A stretch of 35,193 bases of DNA from an uncultured Planctomycetota bacterium (GCA_903892045.1 CAITGX010000065.1:1-35193), one strand, 5' to 3'; positions 8,482 through 17,433 are shown, numbered from the stretch's first letter. Made by a program: numbers and translations. The notes: generated from the sequence alone by a model not told the origin.

Positions 8482-10548
8482 ATGCAACCTCGCTACTCCT
8501 TGCGCTTCGAGAACGGCGAGCGGCAAGGCGAGACCCTCCCGATCAGCGGCAGCTCGTTCACCATCGGTCGGCGGCCGGGCAACAGCGCCCAGGTCTCCGA
8601 CGCGTCCGTGTCGGGTCGCCATGCCGAGTTCGTGGTCCAGCCCGACGGCGTGCTCGTGCGCGACCTTGGCTCGACCAACGGCACCAAGGTCGGCTCCGAG
8701 CGCATCCAAGAGCACAAGCTCGTGCACGGCGACGTGGTCGTGCTCGGCAGCGTCAAGCTCACCCTGCTCGACCTCGAGCGCGGTGGCGCTTCCGCGGCCT
8801 CGGGCGGCGGCGACTCCGACGAGCTCGAGCTCGAGTTCGACGAGCCCGTGCGCCCTGCGAGCACCCCGCCGCCGGCGCGCGAGGTGCCCCGCGCCGAACC
8901 TGCCTTCGCTCCTGCTCCGGCTGCGGCCGCTCCGAGCCCCGTCATGGAGCCGAGCACGGCCTCGGGCGATCAGGTGCGGACGATCAGCGCCGACAAGGTC
9001 GCGGCCTCCGGCAAGCGCTCGGCTCTCGGCCTCCTCGCGTTGCTCGCGGTCGTGGTCGGCGGTGGCGGGGCGGCGTGGTACTTCCTCCAGCCCGCGGCCG
9101 AAGGCGAGACCCGCACCGTGCGCGCGGTCGAGGCCGTGGCGGGCAACTTGCTCGAGCGCGGCTTCTCGTTCGAAGGCGAGGGCGCCGAGTGGGAAGCCGA
9201 CCCGGCTGGCCCCGAGGCCTTCGGAGTCGAGCGCGGCTCGCGCTACAGCGGCGAGGCGGGCCTCGGAGTGTTCGTCGACGCGGAGCAGTGGGCGCTGGCG
9301 CGCTCGAGCGCAGTGAAGGGCAGCGGCATGCGCGTGCTCACGCTCGGCGGCATGGCCCGCGTGCGCGACAGTGCGCGCGCGCGCGTCGGTCTCGAACTGT
9401 CGAGCTCCACCGGCGCCTCGGCCACCACGATTGCCTTTGGGCCGACGCTCGAGGCGAGCGGCGAGTTCACGCGCTTCGAGTTCCGCGCCACGGTTCCCGG
9501 CGCCTTCGACACGGTGAAGGCCGTGCTGCTCGCGGAGTCGACGGCGGCGAGCGGCGGCGCGGTGGACTTCGATGACGTGGCCCTCGTCGTGGGCGGCGAC
9601 GCGCAACTCACGGCCATCGACGAGTTCCAGTTCGTGCAGCACGGCTCGACCGCGGCTGCGCTGTTCAAGATCGATCGCACGCTGTTCTCCGACTTCCACG
9701 TGCGCGCGGACGGCGGCGGACTCGGAGCGCGCGACACGACGACCGTCACCAAGGGCGACACCGGCTTCGCGCTCGCGCTCGCGGGCTCGGGACGTCGCAC
9801 GCTCTCGCTGCGCATGGACGAGCCGTTGCTCAAGGGCGGGCTCGCGACCACGGGCAGCGGTGGCTATCGAGCGCACGCCACCGAGTTCACGCGCGAGGGC
9901 GTGACGGCGGTGATCGCCGGCAGCGGCAAGGACCAAGTGCGGCTCGCGTTCGACGCGCCGCTCACGCTGCGCGGACGTCCCGAGGAGAGTGGCATGCGCC
10001 TCGAGGGCGAGCTCGCCGGCGCGACGCTGCGCCTGCAGACCTCCTTCCTCACCGAGCGCGACGAGGCGGCCAAGCTGGCGCGCGCGGCGCGGGAGGCCGA
10101 GCAGAAGGGCGAGCTCGGGCTCGCGGCGAAGAGCTGGCTCGCGCTGCGCGACGACTATCCGTTCGATGCCAAGGTGCTCGAGGAGGCGGATGCGGCGCGC
10201 ACGCGCATCGCCGAGGGCGGGCTCGCGGAGCTGCGGCGCCTGCGCGGCGAGGTGGAGCGCGCGCGCTTCTTCCGGCTCGGCGAGCTCTATCGCCAGTGCC
10301 GGCGCGACGCGCTCGCGGTCGCCGCGCGCTACGCGGGCAGCGAGATCGAGAACTACGCGCGCCTGCTCGCGCTCGAGATTGCCAAGGACTCGGGTGCGCT
10401 CGAGGCGGAGCTCGCCCGCACGGAGCGCGCGCGGCTCGAGGGCATCGCGGGCGCGCTCGAGGTGGGCGCGAGCCCCAAGCTCGCGCAGCGCGTGCGCGAC
10501 TACCTGCAGGGCATGGCCGGTGCGACGGCGCCGCGCGAGGAGAAGTAG
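8482..10548 (+). CDS. FHA-domain single-pass membrane protein with large extracytoplasmic beta-sandwich region; first gene of the pseudopilin operon
   Basis: This is a 688-residue protein. Residues 5-97 form a forkhead-associated domain with the phosphothreonine-binding residues visible: IGR (28-30), SGRH (44-47) and GSTNGT (63-68). An acidic patch (DELELEFDE, about 113-121) and a Pro/Ala-rich linker (about 125-160) lead to one membrane helix at about 181-202, placing FHA in the cytoplasm. Outside the membrane, about 222-372 looks like a carbohydrate-binding-module-type jelly roll (FEGEGAEW at its start, DFDDVALV at its end). A second beta-rich region and a helical, TPR-like C-terminal third (about 525-680) follow. 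The next gene starts 3 bp after its stop, so it is probably a structural or regulatory part of the secretion machine. FHA proteins bind phosphothreonine, so assembly may be controlled by a Ser/Thr kinase. I do not know a named family with this whole architecture. Confidence 0.85.
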   Translation: MQPRYSLRFENGERQGETLPISGSSFTIGRRPGNSAQVSDASVSGRHAEFVVQPDGVLVRDLGSTNGTKVGSERIQEHKLVHGDVVVLGSVKLTLLDLERGGASAASGGGDSDELELEFDEPVRPASTPPPAREVPRAEPAFAPAPAAAAPSPVMEPSTASGDQVRTISADKVAASGKRSALGLLALLAVVVGGGGAAWYFLQPAAEGETRTVRAVEAVAGNLLERGFSFEGEGAEWEADPAGPEAFGVERGSRYSGEAGLGVFVDAEQWALARSSAVKGSGMRVLTLGGMARVRDSARARVGLELSSSTGASATTIAFGPTLEASGEFTRFEFRATVPGAFDTVKAVLLAESTAASGGAVDFDDVALVVGGDAQLTAIDEFQFVQHGSTAAALFKIDRTLFSDFHVRADGGGLGARDTTTVTKGDTGFALALAGSGRRTLSLRMDEPLLKGGLATTGSGGYRAHATEFTREGVTAVIAGSGKDQVRLAFDAPLTLRGRPEESGMRLEGELAGATLRLQTSFLTERDEAAKLARAAREAEQKGELGLAAKSWLALRDDYPFDAKVLEEADAARTRIAEGGLAELRRLRGEVERARFFRLGELYRQCRRDALAVAARYAGSEIENYARLLALEIAKDSGALEAELARTERARLEGIAGALEVGASPKLAQRVRDYLQGMAGATAPREEK

Positions 10549-10551
10549 CAC

Positions 10552-12195
10552 ATGGCTCGCACGGTCACCGGCATCGACATCGGCTCGCGCACGAACAAGT
10601 TCGTCCGCGGCCAGTACAAGGGCAACACCTTCGCGCTGGCGCGCTTCGGCGTCGTCGCGCACGGCGAGTCGGAAGTCGCGGACGCCTGGGGCGCCGGAGC
10701 CGCTCCGTTCAAGCTCGGCGAGTCGCGCATCGGCCTCACCGGCCGCGACGTCAACATTCGCTACACGCGCGTGCCGCGCGTGCCCGACTGGCAGCTGCGC
10801 AAGCTGATGCGCTTTGAGGTCGAGGAAGTCGGCGACACGTCGGGCGCGACGGTCGCGAGCGACTTCAACCTGCTGCCGGCGCTGCCGGAGATCGAGGACG
10901 AGGACGTCGTGCTGCTCGCGCTCGCGCGCGAGAGCCTGCTCGAGGAGCACATGGCGGGCCTCGCGGGGCTCGGCGGCTCGATCGACGCCTTCAGCCCGTG
11001 CGCGCTCGCGCTCTACAACGCGTGGACGCACTTCGGGGTGATCGAGGACGAGACCGTGCTGCTCGCCAACATCGGGCACGACAACCTCGACGTGATCCTA
11101 GTGCGCGGCCCGGACCTCTTGTTCGCGCGCAACCTCACCGGCGGTTCGAAGCTCTTCGACGCCGCGATCGCCGAGCGCTTCGGCGTTTCGCCCGAGAAAG
11201 CCGAGCAGCTCAAGATCGAGCTCGCCACGCTCGAGCCCGGCGCGCGCTACCGCGACGCGAACCAGGAGAAGGCGAGCCGCGCGGCTGCCGCGGCCGGCGG
11301 ACAGCTCCTGTCGCTGCTCCAGTCGACGGTGATGTTCTGCAAGAGCCAGGTGAAGGTCTCGAACCTGCGCGTCGACAAGGTGCTCCTGTGCGGCGGCGGC
11401 GCCGCGCTCGCGGGCCTGCCGCGCTACCTGTCGGCCGGCCTCGGCGTGCCGGTCGAGCTGTTCGACCCGTTCCGCACCGCGGACATGAGCGGGCTCCCGG
11501 CCGAGGACGCGGCCAAGCTCGAGGAGTACAAGCTCGAGGCGGTGGTCGCGCTCGGACTCGCCACGATGGCGTCGGATCCGGCGGCCTACTCGATCGAGAT
11601 CCTGCCCGAGAAGGTCAAGCGTCGGCGCGAGTTCGCCGGCGGCACTGTGTGGGCGATCGCGGCGGCCGTGCTCGCGGCCGGCTTCCTCGGCCTGCAGTAC
11701 GCGCAGGCGTCCGGCGAGCTCTCGAAGCTGCGCTCGGAAGTCGCCACGCTCGACGGCAAGCTGCGCCGCGCCAAGGAAGCGGACCGTCGCACGCGCGAGG
11801 TGAGCGCGGAGAACGCCGCGCTCGCGGTCGCCGCGGGCGAGCTGCACGGTCTCGCGGGCTCGGGCGAGCAGCTCGCGCGCGTGCTCGAGCAGCTCGAGTC
11901 GGACTTGCCCGACGGCTTCTGGATCGAGGGCCTGTCGACGGACTTCCGCGTGCACGAGGGCCTGCGCGTCGCGCGCGGCTCGGAGAAGCCTGTGATCAAG
12001 GTCGCCGGTCGCGCGCGCGAGGGTACGGAGTCGATCGCGGCGCTGCTCGACACCTACGTGGGCAAGCTGCGCGCGCGCTTCCCCGCGGCGGAGATCGTCT
12101 ACGCGCCGAGTCCCTCGGGCGAGAAGTTCACGCTCGACCTCACGTTGCACGCGCCCGCGCGCGCGAGCGGAAACGAAAGCGAGGCCGCGAAGTAG
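10552..12195 (+). CDS. pilM: PilM-like actin-fold ATPase fused to a PilN-like membrane domain (GspL-like platform protein)
   Basis: This is a 547-residue protein. Residues 1-345 are a PilM/competence-protein-A-type actin-like ATPase with phosphate 1 (GIDIGSRTNKFV, 7-18), phosphate 2 (LANIGHDNLDV, 171-181) and the adenosine loop (LLCGGGAALAGL, 278-289). Residues 347-358 (IEILPEKVKRRR) match the cytoplasmic motif that opens PilN proteins (NLLP-x-R). A membrane helix (about 364-384), a coiled coil (about 386-430) and a ferredoxin-like periplasmic domain (about 440-535) follow. PilM and PilN are usually separate proteins in type IV pili; the fused form has the topology of GspL in type II secretion. 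It should anchor the inner-membrane platform and contact the assembly ATPase. GAGGAGAAG about 7 nt before the ATG is a good ribosome site. It is coupled to the FHA gene upstream and the PilO-like gene 4 bp downstream. Confidence 0.88.
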   Translation: MARTVTGIDIGSRTNKFVRGQYKGNTFALARFGVVAHGESEVADAWGAGAAPFKLGESRIGLTGRDVNIRYTRVPRVPDWQLRKLMRFEVEEVGDTSGATVASDFNLLPALPEIEDEDVVLLALARESLLEEHMAGLAGLGGSIDAFSPCALALYNAWTHFGVIEDETVLLANIGHDNLDVILVRGPDLLFARNLTGGSKLFDAAIAERFGVSPEKAEQLKIELATLEPGARYRDANQEKASRAAAAAGGQLLSLLQSTVMFCKSQVKVSNLRVDKVLLCGGGAALAGLPRYLSAGLGVPVELFDPFRTADMSGLPAEDAAKLEEYKLEAVVALGLATMASDPAAYSIEILPEKVKRRREFAGGTVWAIAAAVLAAGFLGLQYAQASGELSKLRSEVATLDGKLRRAKEADRRTREVSAENAALAVAAGELHGLAGSGEQLARVLEQLESDLPDGFWIEGLSTDFRVHEGLRVARGSEKPVIKVAGRAREGTESIAALLDTYVGKLRARFPAAEIVYAPSPSGEKFTLDLTLHAPARASGNESEAAK

Positions 12196-12199
12196 CGCC

Positions 12200-12988
12200 A
12201 TGGACCTCTCCAACTACTGGCAGGAAAACAAGCGCTTCCTCGTGTCGGTCGGCATCGGGGTGGTGGCCTTCATCGGAGGCTGGATGGCGATCGACGGCTA
12301 CGTCGGCGCCGAGTTGCGCGCCCAGCGCGCGCGCAAGTCGCGCGTCGAGGGTGAGCTGCGGGCGCCGCTCTTCACCGCTCAGGATCTCGAGCGCGCCAGC
12401 GCCGAGAACGAGGCGCTCCGCAAGGCCTGCGACGAGCTGCGCAAGGACCTCGAGTTCGTGCCGCGCCCCGAGTTCCGCATGGACAAGGGCACGACCGCCA
12501 CGAGCCGCTACTTCACGGCCCTCGAGCGCACGCGCGAGGACCTCAAGCGTCGCGCGGGTCGCGCCGGGCTCGCGCTGCCGCCCGACATCGGCATGCCCGC
12601 GGTCGCTCCGACCAAGGAGGCCGCGCTCGCCCGCTACCTCGAGGCGCTCGATGCGATCGAGCAGGTCGTCACGGCGGCGATCGCGTCGGGCTGCCAGCGC
12701 ATCGACAAGCTCGCGGTGCGCCTCGACCCGGCGCTGCTCTCAGGCAAGCCCATCGCGGGCGTCGAGCGCACGAGCGTCGAGATCCAGCTCACCGGGGCTG
12801 CGCTGCCGCTCGCCCGTCTCGCGTGCGCGCTGCAGGACCGCTCCGTCGGTCGCGTGCTGCCCGTCGAGCGCGCCGACTTCGCGCCGTCGCGCACGCGCGG
12901 CAGCGACGAGGTGCGGCTCGAGCTCGTGCTGCTCCTGCCGCATCTCGGCTCGCTCGGCCTGCCCGCGTCCGCGGAGGTGACCCAATGA
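12200..12988 (+). CDS. PilO/GspM-like inner-membrane platform protein
   Basis: This 262-residue protein has a short cytoplasmic start, one membrane helix (about 13-31), a coiled coil (about 35-85) and a periplasmic alpha/beta domain. This is the PilO/GspM plan, and its position directly after the PilM-PilN fusion supports that role. Sequence similarity is weak, as is normal for PilO and GspM, so the call rests mainly on topology and order. It should dimerise with the PilN-like part of the preceding protein to form the stalk that receives pseudopilins. Its stop overlaps the next start (ATGA at 12985-12988), which implies translational coupling. Confidence 0.7.
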   Translation: MDLSNYWQENKRFLVSVGIGVVAFIGGWMAIDGYVGAELRAQRARKSRVEGELRAPLFTAQDLERASAENEALRKACDELRKDLEFVPRPEFRMDKGTTATSRYFTALERTREDLKRRAGRAGLALPPDIGMPAVAPTKEAALARYLEALDAIEQVVTAAIASGCQRIDKLAVRLDPALLSGKPIAGVERTSVEIQLTGAALPLARLACALQDRSVGRVLPVERADFAPSRTRGSDEVRLELVLLLPHLGSLGLPASAEVTQ

Positions 12989-15696
12989 ACCTGCGCAAGG
13001 AACACGTCGTCCTCGCCAGCACGCTGGTCGTGCTCGGCGCGCTGTACTTCACCGGTGGCAGCGCGCCCGTCGCGTCGCGCGGCGGCTCCAAGGGAGGTTC
13101 TGCCCCGGAGCTCGAGCGCCACGCCGTGCCCGACACGGCCCTGTCGCTGCCCGCTGCGCGCGCCCTCGCGCAGCTCGACCGCGACATCTTCGCGCCGCCG
13201 CGCGACACGCGCCCGCTGCCGCCGCTCGAGCTCGAGGAGCCGCCGCTCTTCGCGCTCTCCGCGCTGCGCCCGCCGTGCGTGCCGGCGCTCGACAGCAAGT
13301 TGTTCGGTCGCGCGCTGCGCACGGAGCTCGCTCCGCGTTCGGTGCCGGGCCTGTTCGCGAGCGCGGACGATGCGGACGCGGGCGACAGCTTCGAGGCGAT
13401 CGAGGGCGGTGTCGCGCCCGACATGGCCGAGGCTCCGGATGTCCCCGCCAGCTCGCTCACGCCCGACCAGCGTGCAGCGCTCGTCGCGGGCTACAAGCGC
13501 CTGCACGACTGGATCCGTCTCGACGACGGCGAACCGCTGTTCGGCCAGATTCGCAACGCGGATCGCTACGGCCTGCGCTCGCGCTCCCAGGAGGATGTGC
13601 TGTTCGTCGAGGTGAAGCCCGAGACCGGCGCCGAGCGCTTCCCGGGCCAGAAGCCCGCGCCGTACAAGCGCGCACGTGTCACCGAGTTCGGCTTCGCGGA
13701 CACGCCTTCGAACCGCATCCAGCTGCGTCGCCGCGACTTTGCCGGCGACATCGGTCCGAGCCAGTACGCGAGCCTGCTCGCGTTCGCGGATGAGTGCGTC
13801 GCCCAGCGGCTCGCTGCGCGCGAGGCGCTCTCCGTCGCGGAGGAGATGTACGCTCGCGCGGCTCTCGTCGACGCGCAGGATCCCACTCCGCAGCTCGGTC
13901 TCGCGCGCTGCTACGAGGCGGGTTTCCAGCTCGAGAAGGCCTACGAGGTCTACCAGCGCCTGCTCGCGACCTACGCGCACCGGCCCGAAGTGCACGTCGG
14001 CATCGGCGAGCTCGAGGCGCGCCTGCGACTCTTCGAGAGCGCGGAGTCCCACCTGCGCGAGGCGGAGCGCACCGGCCGCACGCAGTGGCGCGTGCAGCTC
14101 GCGCTCGGCCGCTTCCTGTTCGAGCGCGGTCGCTTCGCGGACGCGCTTGCGCACTTGCGCGAGGCCTACAAGTTCGAGCCCAGCGAGCCCGCGGCCGCAC
14201 CGACGCGCGCGCGCATTCGCACCGCCCTCGGCCGAGCCCTGCTCGCCACGGGAGCGTACGACGAGGCGCTCTCGGTGTTCGAGAAGGCGCAGCAGGCCGA
14301 TGCCGGCGATCCCGACGCCTTCGCCGGTCGCCTGTCCGCGCTGCGCATGGGAGCCAAGGGCAGCGCACCGACGGGCTCGCCCTCGGGCGCGAGCTTCGAG
14401 CTCTCGCTCGCCCGCGCGCTCGCCGACCTCGACGCCGGCAACTACGCCGCCGCGCGCGACGGTCTCGCGCTCGCGGCGTCCAGCGATCCGCTGCGCGCTC
14501 CCGAGGCGTGGCGTGCGCTGTCGTGGCTGGCGGAGTCCACCGGCTATCCCGAGGAGGCCGCGCGCTGGATCGAGACCGCCCTCGAGGGCGATCCGGCCGA
14601 CACGTGGTCGCTCTACCAGCAGGGTCGCCTGCTCGCGGGCCGCGACGACGTGCAGGGCGCGCGCGAGGCGCTCGTGCGCGCGCTCGATCGCGAGATCGAC
14701 TTCGTCGACGCGCTCGTCGCGCTCGGCCACCTCGCGTACCGCACCGGCGACCACGCCGCGGCGGAGCGCTACCTCGAGCGCGCGCTCTCGATCGAGCCGC
14801 GCCGTCCGGAGGTGCTCGCGCTGCGCGGGCTCAACTTCATTCGGCAGGGCGACTACGCGCTCGCGCGCGAGAGCTTCGACGCCGCGCTCGGCCTCGAGCC
14901 GCTGCAGCCGCTCGCGCGCGTCGGACAGGCGTGGACGACCTACCGCGGCGGCGACGCCGAGAAGGCGCGCACGCAGTTCGCCGAGCTCAACGACGTGCGG
15001 CGCGCGCTGCCCGAGAGCGATCCGTTCCGTGTCTACGCGATGGGGCAGATGGCCCGCATCGAGGAGCACACTTCGAAGGTCGTGTGGAGCGACTCGTTCG
15101 AGCGCCTGCAGCTCAAGAACGACTGGGACGTCGAGGAGGCGGCGGGCCCCGTGGTCTCGCTGGTCGACGGCTCGGCGCGCATCGAGGGCACGTTCGCCGC
15201 GAACGGCTCGGCGCGGCTCTATCGCGCCTACGCGGCCGCGGAGTTCGTCGCGGTCGAGCTCTCTCTGACGGTGCCCTCCGACAGCAACGCGAAGGTCGGC
15301 CTGTTCGTCTCCAAGGAGCGGCGCGTCGGCTCGGGGCAGTCGCAGGTGCAGTCGAAGTTCGGCATCGCGCGCCGTCGCGATGGCGGGCTCGTGGTACTCC
15401 TGATGGACGCCGCCACCGCCGAGGAAGCGTGGCAGGACATTCCCGCCGTCGGCGGCAAGTCGTGGTGGCCGGTCGACAAGCCCGTGCGCGTGCGCATCGA
15501 GCGCGTCGGCGAGGGCAACGACGCCACTGGTCGCATCTCGATCGACGGCATCGCCGTGCGCGAGGGCTTCAAGCTGCCGCGGCTCGCGGCGTCCACGCAG
15601 GACGTGCGCGTCGGCGTGTTCGTCGAGGGCCAGAGCGGTCTCAAGGGACGCGCGATCGTCGACGACGTCGAGGTCACGCGGCGGATTCGCAAGTGA
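12985..15696 (+). CDS. Membrane-anchored TPR protein with Sm-like motif and C-terminal jelly-roll domain, in the PilP/GspC position
   Basis: This 903-residue protein starts at the ATG at 12985, overlapping the preceding stop. The upstream open frame is a shadow of that gene. Residues 8-24 form a signal anchor. A Pro-rich stretch (DIFAPPRDTRPLPPLELEEPP, about 67-87) recalls the linker of PilP/GspC proteins. About 176-206 is a short beta motif (RLDDGEPLFGQI) also seen twice in the protein encoded at 24171. Many tetratricopeptide repeats fill about 268-672. The C-terminal domain (about 697-903) opens with SDSFERL and ends with IVDDVEV, a concanavalin-like/DUF1080-like beta sandwich. It is probably a periplasmic scaffold of the secretion machine that links platform and cargo or envelope. 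That role is inferred from position and domain type only. Confidence 0.8.
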   Translation: MNLRKEHVVLASTLVVLGALYFTGGSAPVASRGGSKGGSAPELERHAVPDTALSLPAARALAQLDRDIFAPPRDTRPLPPLELEEPPLFALSALRPPCVPALDSKLFGRALRTELAPRSVPGLFASADDADAGDSFEAIEGGVAPDMAEAPDVPASSLTPDQRAALVAGYKRLHDWIRLDDGEPLFGQIRNADRYGLRSRSQEDVLFVEVKPETGAERFPGQKPAPYKRARVTEFGFADTPSNRIQLRRRDFAGDIGPSQYASLLAFADECVAQRLAAREALSVAEEMYARAALVDAQDPTPQLGLARCYEAGFQLEKAYEVYQRLLATYAHRPEVHVGIGELEARLRLFESAESHLREAERTGRTQWRVQLALGRFLFERGRFADALAHLREAYKFEPSEPAAAPTRARIRTALGRALLATGAYDEALSVFEKAQQADAGDPDAFAGRLSALRMGAKGSAPTGSPSGASFELSLARALADLDAGNYAAARDGLALAASSDPLRAPEAWRALSWLAESTGYPEEAARWIETALEGDPADTWSLYQQGRLLAGRDDVQGAREALVRALDREIDFVDALVALGHLAYRTGDHAAAERYLERALSIEPRRPEVLALRGLNFIRQGDYALARESFDAALGLEPLQPLARVGQAWTTYRGGDAEKARTQFAELNDVRRALPESDPFRVYAMGQMARIEEHTSKVVWSDSFERLQLKNDWDVEEAAGPVVSLVDGSARIEGTFAANGSARLYRAYAAAEFVAVELSLTVPSDSNAKVGLFVSKERRVGSGQSQVQSKFGIARRRDGGLVVLLMDAATAEEAWQDIPAVGGKSWWPVDKPVRVRIERVGEGNDATGRISIDGIAVREGFKLPRLAASTQDVRVGVFVEGQSGLKGRAIVDDVEVTRRIRK

Positions 15697-15722
15697 GGCG
15701 CGCGGCTGCGCGGGAGGAAGCG

Positions 15723-16367
15723 ATGTCGAGGAACCAGGCAGTGCACGCGCGCTCGAGCGGCTTCACGCTGATCGAGATGCTCGCCGTGATCGTGATCATC
15801 GGCATCCTCGCGGCGTTCCTCGTGCCGCGCCTCGCGGAGGTCGTGCGCGCGGTCGACGTGTCCGTCACGAAGGTGACGGCGCAGAAGATCGGTGCCGCGC
15901 TCGCCGAGCTGTCCGACGACACGGGCGACTTCGCCCCGTCGAACCTGCCCGCGGACCTCGGGCTGCCGCCCAACGACACCAACCGCGGCGCGGAGGCACT
16001 GCAGGTCGCACTGATGGCCGAGGGCAAGCCTGGCTTCGGCGTGCTCGAGGAGCACCTCTCGAACACCGACGAGGATTCCTTCGGCAAGCGCCCGCCCGGC
16101 TTCAACGTGACCACGGCCTTCGAGCTGTGCGACCAGTGGGGCAATCCGTTCGCGTACTTCCACTGGCGCGACTACGGGCGCGAGGACACGTACGTGACGC
16201 TCAGTCCCGAGACCGGCGAGCGCATCGACAGCATCGCGCGAGCTCTCAAGGACGACGCCACGCAGCGCTACCACCAGCCGCGCGGCTTCCAGCTCATCTC
16301 GGCCGGCCTCGATGGCGAGTTCGGCACCGAGGACGACGTGCCGGGCTTCCAGGCGCGCAAGGACTAG
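15723..16367 (+). CDS. gspG: Major pseudopilin, GspG-like
   Basis: This 214-residue prepilin has a 13-residue leader ending in Gly, so the prepilin peptidase should cut before Phe14 of SG|FTLIEML. Glu lies at mature position 5, as needed for filament assembly. The hydrophobic helix runs on to about residue 36. The C-terminal end has an Asp/Gly-rich loop (AGLDGEFGTEDDV), which matches the calcium-binding loop region of GspG. The body is longer than the usual 140-150 residues. A strong ribosome site (GGGAGGAAG, 15712-15720) lies just before the ATG. The frame is open upstream only because it shadows the TPR gene. It is the first of five pseudopilin genes in a row and should be the main subunit of the pseudopilus. 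Confidence 0.88.
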   Translation: MSRNQAVHARSSGFTLIEMLAVIVIIGILAAFLVPRLAEVVRAVDVSVTKVTAQKIGAALAELSDDTGDFAPSNLPADLGLPPNDTNRGAEALQVALMAEGKPGFGVLEEHLSNTDEDSFGKRPPGFNVTTAFELCDQWGNPFAYFHWRDYGREDTYVTLSPETGERIDSIARALKDDATQRYHQPRGFQLISAGLDGEFGTEDDVPGFQARKD

Positions 16368-16377
16368 GGCGCGAGCG

Positions 16378-17433
16378 ATGGGAACGAGCACGAGTGGGCG
16401 TGGTGCGAGCAAGCGCGGCCTCCGGGCGGCGCGGCGCGGCATGACGCTGCTCGAGCTCCTGCTGGTGATGGGCCTGATCGGCGTGCTGCTCGGCGCCGGC
16501 GTGGGCCTGGTCGCGTCGGTCGACGTCGGCCATCGCGCGGCGAAGGGCCTCGTGCAGAGCGTGATCCGCTCGGCGCGCAACTCGGCCGTGGCGCGCGGCG
16601 CGCCGGCGCGCGTCGTGATCGATCGCGAGCAGCGCACGATCCGCGCGGACGCGTTCGAGGTCGTCGGCACGTGGCACTTCGAGGGCGGGACGGAGGTCGT
16701 GCGCGGCGCCTTCGAGATCGACGGCACCAACCAAGGCGCAGGGATCGTCGACGACGGCTTCACGGGCCGCGCGCTCGCGTTCCAGCCGGGCAGCCGCGGC
16801 CGCGCGGAGATTCCCGTTCATCTCTACTCCGCCTACGACCTGACCGAGGGCTTCCGGCTCGAGTTCGCGCTGCGCCTCGACGGCCAGTCCGGCGGGCGCG
16901 TGCTGCGCATCGGCGAGAGCGTCGGCGTCGACGTGAGTGCCGCGGGCGCGATGCGCGTATGGCTCGTCCCGCGCGCGCAGGACAGCACCGGGGGCGAGCT
17001 CAAGGGCGGCAAGGCGACGCTCGAGGCGGCCGCGGGCACGTTCCCGCCGGGCCGCTGGCGGCGCGTGTCCTTCCACTACGATCGCCGCGGGCTCGCGCTC
17101 GAGGTCGACGGCGTGCGCATCGAGCCGCCGAAGGACTTCGAGCCGGAGACGGGCCCCGTCTGGCGCATCGATGGGCCGCTGGTGATCGGTGATGCGCAGG
17201 GCGGATTCACGGGCTCGATCGACGCGCTCGTGCTGTCCGCGATCGGCGCGAGCGAGAGCGCGAAGCTCCCCGATGGCGTGGAGTTCTCGACGTCGGCTCC
17301 GGCGCAGATCGTGTTCGATGGTGGCGGAAACCTCGATCGCTCCCTGCACCGCGAGCCCGTGCGCTTCGCGCTCGAGCAGGTCGAAGGTCGCAGCTACGGA
17401 ATCGTCATCGGCCTCTACGGGACGGTGGAGTGA
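16378..17433 (+). CDS. gspH: Minor pseudopilin, GspH-like, with an inserted LamG/concanavalin-like domain
   Basis: From the ATG at 16378 the product is 351 residues, about twice the usual GspH length. The leader ends RRG|MTLLELLLVMG, with Gly21 before the cut and Glu at mature position 5. Residues about 44-95 look like the first part of a GspH head, including the ARNSAVARG segment. Residues about 96-283 are a LamG-like jelly roll, with a DGFTGRALAF opening, GRWRRVSFHYD, LEVDGVRI and a final GGFTGSIDALVLS. The chain then returns to a pseudopilin-type ending (LPDGVEFSTSAP...IVFDGGGN, and SYGIVIGLYG). The lectin-like domain is thus inserted within the head, not added at the end. It starts 10 bp after gspG. 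Confidence 0.82.
   Translation: MGTSTSGRGASKRGLRAARRGMTLLELLLVMGLIGVLLGAGVGLVASVDVGHRAAKGLVQSVIRSARNSAVARGAPARVVIDREQRTIRADAFEVVGTWHFEGGTEVVRGAFEIDGTNQGAGIVDDGFTGRALAFQPGSRGRAEIPVHLYSAYDLTEGFRLEFALRLDGQSGGRVLRIGESVGVDVSAAGAMRVWLVPRAQDSTGGELKGGKATLEAAAGTFPPGRWRRVSFHYDRRGLALEVDGVRIEPPKDFEPETGPVWRIDGPLVIGDAQGGFTGSIDALVLSAIGASESAKLPDGVEFSTSAPAQIVFDGGGNLDRSLHREPVRFALEQVEGRSYGIVIGLYGTVE

Noticed and set aside
7756-11079. An 1107-codon minus-strand frame across the FHA and PilM genes
   Set aside because: Same low-complexity Arg/Ala/Glu composition and no recognisable domain. It conflicts with two clear plus-strand genes and with rsmE.
12634-15069. An 811-codon minus-strand frame opposite the TPR gene
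   Set aside because: Composition artefact; the plus-strand frame has a signal anchor, TPRs and a beta domain.
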